This document shows positions 46,001 to 57,500 of a stretch of 64,000 bases of DNA, one piece after another. Within the stretch, counting starts at the first letter, position 1, and the number at the start of each line of letters is the position of its first letter. The DNA lies in the NCBI GenBank assembly GCA_023376005.1, contig CM042181.1, positions 25,374,591 through 25,438,590 on the forward strand. The letters run 5' to 3'. Made by a program: the position numbers and the translations under genes. The DNA comes from Doryteuthis pealeii (taxonomy: Eukaryota; Mollusca; Cephalopoda; Myopsida; Loliginidae). Under the pieces are notes generated by a model, which saw nothing but the letters and a program-made list of their open reading frames with translations, was not told the DNA's origin and did not search any database.

Positions 46001-48510
46001 CTGGATTCTCAGAAGCAGATCATAAAAAGACCCTGAATAATGATCAGTCTATACAAATCTCTACAGTCATTAATTTTGCTATCAACTCTGAATAGTTTAA
46101 AATCAGATGTAAATTTAAACAACTTTGAATCTATTTTGACTTGTTTCAGTCATTACCAGGGGGTGTATAATTCTAGGTGTGTGAGGTGAACATGACACAC
46201 CCACCAAACATGGTAAATTCCTCATTAGATATTAACCCTTTTGCAGGAAGAATGACATTTTTGTTGCCAGCAGTACACATGCAAAGTGTTATTTCTATTG
46301 GTAGCTCAATGTAAGGAATTTTCCCATTGGCTGCTTGTTGACCAATTCAATAGAAACATTTTACTAGAAGGACCCACTGTAGTTTAGGATTGTGTATAAA
46401 GGTTGTTTTTCAAAATATCATAATTAAAAATGAATGCTTTATTGTTTTCATGCTATTGTACTATGATACTATAATAAATAAACAGAAAATCCGTCGGGTT
46501 GGACAGCCAGATCTCTCCACCAAAAAAGACGTTCTCCCAGCTACCAAAGTCCCTTGACTAAGTCCTTGCCACCTGCAAAAATCTTTTCCAGCAGTCCTCT
46601 GTCAAAACTCACTCACTTCTTCCTCATCATACCTCAGTGCTCTCGTTAGCAAGATCAGAATGCAACTGTCTTGGTGTGGTAAGGCAGGCCTTAAATAATC
46701 ATTCACTGCCTTGACTAAAATCCCAAATCCAGGTCAATCGCGCAGTGTAGTAAGTTGCATGCGCACCAACGAGGTTCTCCAACTACACTCCTCCCTGATC
46801 TCATTTTGCATGCCAGACATGTTCGTGCTCGCTTTGAGCTACCACGTACGTGATTTCTCTTGCCACAGATACACAATTACTGATCAAATTATCATATTTT
46901 GTTTGTTATTGACTTGCCTGAACGTATTTTCTATTTTGCAAATTTTTTGAAAATAATTCACTTTACTCTATAAATGTTGGATACTCTTCTATGTTCTAAC
47001 CCTCTCTTTGGATTGGGTGAAATATGTCTAGCCACAAGGGCTCTCTCATCAATTCTCAATAAACTAACTTCTAACTTTCCCAGGGTTGTGCCTGGTCATA
47101 TGATTAGATCAACCAATCAGCGAATCCTGTTCCAGGTCAACTTGGGATTAAAACTTTTCTGTTAAACTTTGACTTATACTGTATTTTTCTATGAGTCCAT
47201 AGTTAACTGTTACATTCAAATTCCCACACTTCATTACAAAAATGATTCATTATGTAACACAAAGATTTTTAAAAATTACCAAAATGATGGATCATAATTG
47301 AAACCTTAAATTTTCTTTCACTTGTTATGAGATATTTTGATAGTTCTGAGAAAAAACGATACACAAGATTCCCACAGTTAATTGCATCATAATATGACAC
47401 TGACTGCATGGAAGGATATTGAGAGAAGAACAAAGAACAGAAATGTGGATAATATTCTGCCAGCATGTATCCTATATTTGGTTTGAACTGAGAAATTGTG
47501 TGAATTCATTGAATGAATACTGCTCTGTTGGCTGGGGCATTAGAATGCACCTCTGCAGAGGGGTAAGACTCCCCCAATGGGGCCAACTGTTGGCCGTGGA
47601 TGGCGACCCGTGATGCTTAAGGATAGAACCCAGGTGGATGAGCAGTTCATTACATGCAATACTCCACTTTGGCCCTATCTTGGGCTAGATGGGCAGTTGG
47701 GAGGCCCCCTCCGATGAATCGGCTGGTCACGTCAAGCCCTAGCACCTATATGATTTTCCCAACCCTATTGCCCTTATGGCAAGCCCTAACCCCTTTTTAT
47801 CATATGGGTGCTAGAAAGAAGTGGCTGAGGGTCTTCATGTCCTGGGAATGAGGTTAAACTCTATCTGATGGTGAGGTTCCAGTTTTAGAGGTTTGGGGAA
47901 TGTGGAGCACCCCTTCATCACCATTGCTCCCTGGTCCACTCTGACCCGGAGTGGTAGTACCTGTTAGGGTCCCATCTATGGGTTAAATAGAAAAACATGA
48001 GTTGATAAACAAAATTGTATTATCCATTAAGAATTGATTTATTTCAAAACTTTATCGGCATTAAATGACCCACAGAGGTTGATATGCCGTAAAACCAAAC
48101 CAAACCAAATTGAATGAATAAATTTATGAAAATGTTTATTTTTCTATGAAAAAATTGTGGAAATTATTTTTTAAATGTCAATCAACTTTGTCCTTTATTT
48201 AATAAAAATCTCTATAAAATATCATTTTGATGATAAAGATATTTACTTTATTTTTTATAAGGATAGGTATTTGTAGAGATGTGTCGGTAATCCTTATATC
48301 AAAGTAGCAGGTTCAGGATGATTGCATGGTACACACCCTGTAACAAATAAACACTACACACCACTGATTATTAGGATATGTAGGAGTTACCATTTTAGAA
48401 CTTAATTTTCTATACAATTATTTACCTGACTACAACTTTTAATTTCTGTAGAAGTTATTTTGGATGTTTTCTAGATATTTTTTATGCTATACTATTTCTT
48501 TATAGAAAAA

Positions 48511-48560
<50 letters not shown>

Positions 48561-51500
48561 CACTTTTTATTACCCAGATTAAATGTATTTGTGGTATGTT
48601 CACCTTGCTCCAAATAATCTCCAGTAGATAATCTCTTTCTCTTCATTATTACTAATCTGATTATGTTTTAAGCACAATCTTCTGTTATGCAATGGATTAA
48701 AACATAATATTCATTCTGTACCATGGAATAGTTTTATGGTTTATAATGTTGAGGGCCTAAAGTTTGTGGCTCATATTAAGAGTTTCTATTTTATGGACAT
48801 TTGATTTTACATGCATTATAGTTTGGCCAACCAACAAAAACCTACATCAATTAGCTCTGTGTAGATTCTGGATGCCATGTAGAAGACCTGCCAGGGGTGA
48901 TAACCAATAGTTACAGGTAGCGAGAGAGAGAGAGAGTCATGGGTATCTATGTAGTCAGCGTGACATTATGATGATGATGTACATATCCATGTATTTTGCT
49001 TAAGATCATAAAAAAGATGGGAGAAATGTTGGTCACTTTTATTCTATCCTTTTATGTAGTTCCATTCACAATCCATTTATCTTATATTATTTCTTTCTCT
49101 AAAAGAACACGTCCTTCCTCACCAGATATCCCATACACCATAATTCCACATTTATTCTTTGGAACCCATGATATCTATATACAATGGTACAGAGATGCTG
49201 ATACGTACATGTCCTGCATCCCTGATGCACAAAAATCGAAAAGGTTTCAATAAAATCCTATCCATGCATCCCAGTGTTTTTTCTTTTTCTTCCATTTCAA
49301 GTTAACTATAAATACATTTCAATAGTTTCTTAGAAATCAATTACACAGGATAGGTTACAAGGTAGGAGTTAGACAGCTTTAGTTGTTTCCCCAAATCATA
49401 AATAAAAACCTTACAATCTATCAAGAAACTTGATAGATAAGTTGGGACTCATAAATTTTCCTGGGGACTCATTCAAATGAAACGTGTGTCCCAGGATGCA
49501 CTAAATCAAAAACTATCAGCATCACTGAGTTATTTACAGATGAAAAATAATGGGAAGGAATAAAAACATTCAAATGAATAAAACATGAGGTTAGTGTGGG
49601 ATTCATCCAACTTGTTCTAGTGAGTCACTCTTTGTGGTGGCATGTGGTGTAATGGTTATCATTGTAGGAAATGGATAGGCGAGACTATTTCAAATCCTGG
49701 ATGAGGCTGTTTGCATTTCACATAGTGCTAATATCCTTAAGAAAGGTATGCATTCAAGTATTCTTCCTTGGGCTATGGGCAAGTAGTAGGGCAAACTGGG
49801 CTTTTTAACTTTGGTTAGGCAACCTATCTAGAAGAAGGAAAACTCTAAATTCAAACCTGTTAAACTCCACTTAAGGAATTGACCTTGTGTCACATCCTGC
49901 TTGTGCAGAGGGGTTGGTAAATATATGTAGAGAGCCACTATTTTCTGGGGGTGGGCTTCTAAAATCCACAAACATGACATAAACTAAAAGAGGATGGATT
50001 AAAAGGGGTAAAATCACATTTAGGAGTAGGGTACTGATTCTGTTGACTCTTTTGAGGAGTATAGATCCACAGCCACACTATATCGATGATGGTGCTATGG
50101 TTTCAGTATCAAGTAGGTTTTTTATGGTAGCTCTTATACCCCCAGGTTTTTAATTCAGTTTTTCCTTCTCATGGATTAGTTCACCTTGCTATAAGGCTAG
50201 AGAGTCCACACTGTCCTACTATTTACCCATTGTAAGAAGTAGGTGGACAATGTATGCATTATTCACTCATCTAGCTATGAGGACTATATGCTGACTACTT
50301 TAGCTAGGTGAGGTGGGGTCCAGAGGAAACTCAGCCTCCTTGTGACACTTAACTATTGGAAAAGCCAGTACATTCTGGCACCTTTTCACATATAACAAAA
50401 TTGTTTTATTCACTTATGTTTTGTGGGATCCAATTTTTTCCTAGCATATCTGACCTTTTAAGCTTGTTTTAATTTTCCCTTCAGCTTGAAGTTCAAGCAC
50501 TTGGTTTGTCTTGAGAACTACCAACCCTATTAAAATGGGCCAAACACCCATGTGATCCTGATTTTGGTGGAGGATGATTATCCCATGGCTGTATTGCTCT
50601 ACTATTCTGTTGTTTTTTTCTCCTTCAACCTAATATAATAATTTTGGGGGTCAGTGTTTATTTTTATGAGGGTTAGAATATTCTAACTTAGAGAATAAAG
50701 CAGTTTTCAGTTCAATTTGCAAAGTAATGATATTAGTGTAGGATCTATATTTGTGCTTACCCCAATTATTATAATTTCTCAAGGGAGATAACTGTTAAAT
50801 GCTAATTATCGAGTACTTCTCTTTATTTATCTATTGATTTGAAATTAATTATAATACAAATTCTATATATAGGATATGACTTGACAGTGAGCTTATGTTA
50901 CATACTGAGGTTTTCACAGTACCAAATCGATATAATGTTCTTCATTACTTCTTTATTTCTTACTTGCTTCTATATCTTGGACATCTATTCTTCTGGCCGG
51001 CTTTGCTTCTTCTATCATCTTGGTCTGGAATCTTCTAGTGTTGACTTGGGATTCTGGGTCTGGTTTCTGTTAGGGATTTCTCATCATCAGAAGCCCTGTG
51101 TCATTGTTAGTTTTTAGTAAACACAAGACTTCGATTTTCTTTTAATGTTACTTTATTCGGTAAATCCCCAACCCAGACATAACATAGCACGCGTATGCAG
51201 AGTTACAGTTTTAGACAGAGCATCATAGTCGACTGCTCTGCCTGACGTCTAACTTCAAACTGGGGACTCTGAAAAAGGTCCCACGTGACTTCACATATTT
51301 GGCGGGCTTCTGTAATTTTCCATAGAAGGACCCGGCCATGGTATGAAAGGGTTCATCCCCTCAGAATTACAGGGGATTGACAATAATGTTATGCAACCGC
51401 ATAGATTATGTAACACTTAATGGCTACCAAAAGTGGCTTTTAAGTGATATTCACATATGCAAAGTATTTTTCCATAACTATAAATGCATAAATTTTTTTG

Positions 51501-54500
51501 ACTTTAAAATTTTGATTTCTTTTTTTCTTTCAGGTTTCAAGTGTGAGTGGGCATGTGTGAAGGATGAGAAACTTTATGTAGGAAGTTTAGGCAAAGAGTG
51601 GACCTCACGCACAGGAGTTGTACAGAACTTGAACCCTCAGTGGATTAAGATGATTGACCGTAATGGTGCTGTCACACATGTTGATTGGCATGAAAATTAT
51701 AATGCATTAAGAAAAAAAACTGGAACTTTGCTGCCTGGTAAGTTTAATAATCAATCCCTTTTTTTTTCTTCTTTTTTACTTTACAATTTACTTGTTCAGA
51801 TAGATGGTACTTGTCTGAAGAAATGGTCATAATGTTATAGAAGGGGGGAAAATATATGGGGGGGGGAATAGATATTCGAATCAAGAAGTTCCTGCTGAGG
51901 GGGTACCAGAAATCAGAAACACAATATTCTTTTTACTTCTTAATATTCTTAAGTGATATCAGAAACACAATATTCTTTTTGAATTATCTTTTTAGATAAG
52001 TATCCATATAAACTATATTCAATTTCAAGGTGAGCCAACTTTTAAATACTAGGGTGAGTCAAAAATTTTGTAATATTTGGTAATGTAAGGCAGAGTTCAG
52101 CATTTCCAAGATGCTTTTTCTGGGGTTGTGGAGGTGATAAACCACACTGGACTGAGATGCCAAGTTTGCTTGATACTCTCACAGTGCTACTCGCCAAATT
52201 TGTCTCTATGTCTTGGAGCATGGTTTTGATTTTAGGCCTAAATAACCTTGCCTGATCATTGTGGTTCTTGCAAACCAAGTGAAATTTCTTGAACCATCTG
52301 GTTACTGTACCATAATCAGATGCACCTTCACCTTTTGGTTCCTTCCATGGCATTATGGCCCAGTTCAAATAAGTTCCTGAATTGTACATTTATCTGTGTG
52401 ACTTTCAAATCATATGTAATGCAACAATGCACAATGTGAACATTCTACAGATTGAACTGTTTTGGTCACATGATATACTAGCATGTACTAAAATATTGTA
52501 AAACTTTTGACTCACTCTAGTATGCCAAATAGATAAGTAATTATAATTTGACTCACTCTAGTATTGCCAAATAGATAAGTAATTATAATTTTTTTTTATT
52601 CTTGATTATTTCAGTCCAATATTCCTACATGTAGAAAATATATATCATTTACATTTTTAAGACTGTTGTCTTCATTTTTATTCAGAGATGCTGATAGGTT
52701 CATATCCATGCATCCCAGTGTTTTTCTTTTTTCTTCTCCCACCATTTCAAGCTAACTTTAAATACATTTCAATAGTTTCTTAGAAATCAATTACACAGGA
52801 TAGGTTACAAGGTAGGAGTTAGATGGCTTTAGTTGTTTCCCCAGATCATAAATAAAAACCCTACAATCTATTAATAAACTTTAGTTGGGACCCATAAATT
52901 TTCCCGGGGACTCATTCAAAGCAAATATGTGCATCCCAGGACACATTAAATCAAAAATTATCAGCATCACTGTTTATTGTTAATAATACACAAAGTTTCG
53001 GCCAATGTGCCCTCCAGCCTTCTTTAGGTTTTTTGTTGAACTCAGAAATATTCTTATTGAACTCAGAAGCCTTCACAGAACTTCAAACCAAACCCTTTAT
53101 TTAATCTATTGGGGTAGATTGTTCTCATTCCGCTAACCATGACTGGGTACAAGTGTTAAGCTATGTTAAGTATTCTGTTATTTTTGCCTATAATCAGGAT
53201 TGAACCTGCAACCTACAGATGATTGTCCCTTAGAACTGTATTAACTCAACCCTTATATCTGTTGCCCCATGTGTTCAACCTGATCATGGTTAACGAAATG
53301 AGAACAATCTACCCCAATGGATTAAATAAAAGGGTTTGGTTCAAAGTTCCATGAAGGTTCCCAAGTTTGGTATTTCTTAACTGAAGAAGGCTGGAGGACA
53401 CATTGGCCGAAACATTGTGTATATAATAATAAAGATGAGGATAAAAGTCTGAAAAATCTAAATAATACAAAAATAATACAAAAATTCAGACTAATGTAAA
53501 AAATATTTATTTTATTTTTAGACAAAGCATTTTCAACTATTATTGATTTTGATGTTTTTATTATTTTTAGCTTTCTTTTTCTTTTTCATTTTTATTTTGA
53601 GTTGATTTTCTATTGCCACTCATTTAGATCATCAATCTGACAAGAAATGGAAATAAAAAAAGGATAAAATTAAAAACAACAATAAACATGAAAGTGAGAG
53701 ATTGAGAATAAAGAATAAGTTTAAAGATTTGATTTTGATTTCTGTAAAACAAAGGTTTTTTGTAACTCCATTGAGCAGTTGGTGCGTTTAATTAGGCAAA
53801 TGGGATGTGAGTTTGAATCTCACTGAAAGCTTATTCTGACCAAAGACAATAACATGGCACTACTTTCTACCTGAAGATGAGACTATGGCTGAGGAAGTTA
53901 AACAGATACTACACTCTAATCTTTTTGACAAAAATTTCTCAATGTTATAGTCATCTGTATTATTTGGATTATTCAGACTATTCTTGTCCTCTTTATTGTT
54001 ATCTACATAACATTTCGACTGATGTGACCTCCAGCCTTCTTCAGGTGTTTCTTGTCAAACTCTGGAACCTTCTCTTTGTCATCTGTTACCATGGGATGTT
54101 GTTCAGATTTGATATCATCTTTAGTGAATGTTCTTTCTGATTTGAAATGCTGTGATATTGTATATGGCTTAAACAATTTGCCTTGTCTCTGCTTGACTGA
54201 GCCTGTTGAATATTCTGACTGCACCTCTGCAGAGGAGTAAGAATCCCTCCAATGGGGCCACCTATTTGCCATGAGTGGTGACCCATAATGCCTGAGGACA
54301 GGATTGTGGTGGCTGAGCAGTCTATGACAAGCACTAAGTGGTCCTGTGACATGCACTTCAGTGCTTACTTGAACTAGATGAGCGGTTAGAGATCTATCTG
54401 CTGGTCATGTTAAGTCATCAGAACTATATGATTGCCCCGACCATATTCTTCAAATTGCTCTTATGGTGCTAGAAGGTGGTGGATGAGTGTCAACCACCAG

Positions 54501-57500
54501 TATTTATTAATACACATGAAGTTAATGAAAATTATTTCTACCAATTTATCAATACTCATGAAGTTAATGAAAATTATTTCTACCAATTTATCAATACTCA
54601 TGAAGTTAATGAAAATTATTTCTTAAACAAATCATATATATATATAAAAAGATTTGTCATTAAATAACCCACAAGGGTTGATATACCATTAAACCAAACA
54701 ATAGGCCTGTAACATTTGAAAAAATTCATTAAAAATATTTTCCTTATTGAAAGAAAATTTCACACAAAAAATGATCAGCATACTACAAATTCCTTGACTG
54801 TAATATGATGCAGTATACAATATTTCAGTTATAAGCGTGTTAAAATATCTTAGTGTAGGTACACTGTTTTAAAAGTTCAGTTTCTTTTTGGACACACCTA
54901 GTAATTGTTTTGTATTAGGTCAAGATCTTTACATTTTTGTGATGTTATAAAGAATGTTAAACTTAAAATATGGGAACAAATTATCAGAATTTTTTTTAAT
55001 GCCATTCTATATAGTGGAGCTGCATTGGTTAGTCATAGGAAATAGACTTGTCGATGCAAGTTTAAATTCTGGACGAGGCTTTTTACATTTCACATAGTGC
55101 TAACACCCTTGAGAAAAGTATGCATCCATGTACTCTCCCTCCAGCTATGGATGAATAGTAGGGCAGACTGGGCTCTGTAACCAGTCTAGAAGGAAAACTC
55201 TGAATTCAAACCTGTTAAATTCCGCTTAAGAAATTGACTTTGTGTCACATCCTGTTCATGTGGAGGGGTTGGTAAATATATATATGGTATTATTTTTCAT
55301 TTTTATCTTCAAGCTTGTACACTGTAATGTAATATCATTTGCTTGACACGATTTTTAAAAATGGATACATAAAAAACACAGGTGAAAAAATTGCAGTGTT
55401 TTATTTACAATCTTAATAATTCATTCCTTATGAAGTCTACAAAAATGTCAAAAATAAATTTTTCGAAGTAGTCCATCTAGTTAAAAAAAATCAATAAATA
55501 TCTAACAGTTCATAGAAATTTGGTAAAATTGTTAAAAATTATATAAAAATAAAACTAATTTTCTATATTATGATAAGAAAACTGCTTGGTTGTATGTATT
55601 TACTAACCCATCTGATTGATCAGTATGTGACAAAATGTCAATTTTTTAGCAGAGTTTAACAGGTTTAAATTCAGTTTTCCTTCTAAACTGGTTGCCATAC
55701 TACGGTTAAAGAGCCCTGACCGCCCTAGTATTTACCCATAGCTGAGGGGGGGGATAGTTAGATTCATACCTTTCCAAAGGGTATTAAACACTTTGTGAAA
55801 TGCAAGAATATTGAACTCTTGCCACTGTGTCCATTTTCTATGACGATAACCATTATACTATAGGCGCCTCCTAATTCATTAAAATCTGTGGCAATAATAA
55901 AAAATTGTTCAGTTTTTTTTTTCAGTATGTTTTTTTTATTTTTTATATTTTTTTAAAAAAATAATACTGTAAGTTTTGGACCTTATACAAGTAATTTTCT
56001 TACATTTTTTTGTTATGTCAAAAAGAAAAGAAAAAATCAGCACCCCCCCCCTCATTGTCACTTGTAGAATTTGTTTTTGCAAAATAAAATTGATTTTCTC
56101 GTTACTATCCTTATTCCATAGTCTTCCATATTGTCTTTCTCATATCTCTAATATGTTACATTGTGTTTTATAAGTAGACTATTTTGTGGGGGGAAAATGG
56201 GTCAGATTCCTGTTCTGCCTATAAATGTCATGTGTGTGAATATAAGTTTGTCCTAGCAACCTCTTCCTAACCAAATTTGTAGAAATATTACTTTACTAGC
56301 TAAAGTAGCTGACTGCTGAGAAGAGGTCAAGCTGGTTATAATGACACTAAAACGATTTCTTAATCAAATGTTTACACACATACTGAGACGAACTGCAATA
56401 TGTAAAGAAAAAAAATCTCTTCTTTTCATTTCATTATCTTAAACAATTTTCATTTTACTAACTTGCAAAATTTACATTGGATAATTACAAACACAAATTG
56501 TTACTATAAAATAAAAAATCCAAATAGTAGAAAAGGGCTAAACTAATTGTTTTATATAATCTCATAAAGTTAATATTTTTCTGGGGAAAATATTATCAAA
56601 TTTTTGGAAAAATGTTTTTTTTTTGTTTTTTTTTTAAATTTTTTATTTGAGTGATATTTAAAGGAATTATCAATTTTTAAACTTTATTTTTCTCCTTATT
56701 CTTTCCTGATTTATGGTCATAACTAAACAATAATATTATGTAAGTATGTTACATCTTAAAGAACTACCTATAAACCTAAGTAAAAGTTGGTGGAGTGGCT
56801 TATTGTCAGTATCTGTCACAGTCAGGGAGCCTATCCTCTTTTCACTAGCACTAGACCAGGGAGATTGTTTTTGTGCCTGAGGTGGAGTACCACACCTACC
56901 ATCAGCTCCTCACTTTACCCCATAGATCCTTGTGCTACTCATACACTGAGTTGGTGAGGGCTGGTATCGAACCAAGAACTTTGTGATTCCTAGGCAAGTG
57001 CTCTACTGTTATGTAAGCTTGAAGAACTATCTATAAATCTAAGTAAGTTAAAGTAAAGTCAATGGAGAGGCCTATTGTCGGTATCAGTCAGACAGTGAAG
57101 GAGTCTATCCCATTTTCACTAGCACTAGACCAGGAAGATTATTTTTGTGCCTAAGGTGGAGTGCCACACCTACTATTAGCTCCCCAATTTACCACACAGT
57201 CTCAAGCTATGCTACTTATGTGCTTAGTTGGTAAGAGCCAATATCTAACCCAGAACCTTGTGGTTCCTAGGCAGATGCTCTACCGACTAAGCTAAACCAG
57301 CCCCCAACTATTTTAGTAATAAATAATTTATTAAATTCTATTTTGGAAGCTTAAATTCTGAATGATTAGTTACATCTTGCAGCAACATGGATTTCTTCTA
57401 ATTATTGTTTGTTATTGATGAGAGTTGCCTTTTTCTCATTAGGCACAAAAAGATTTGTTTATGTTAAAACTTTCCTAAACAAAAAAAAACAAAAAAACTC

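Noticed and set aside
54492..54625. CRISPR-like repeat-spacer array
   Set aside because: Direct tandem repeats without unique spacers in animal DNA.
54432..54667. Repetitive frame MKLMKIIS... as a protein
   Set aside because: It is a translation of the 42-bp tandem repeat inside retroposon C, with no gene context.
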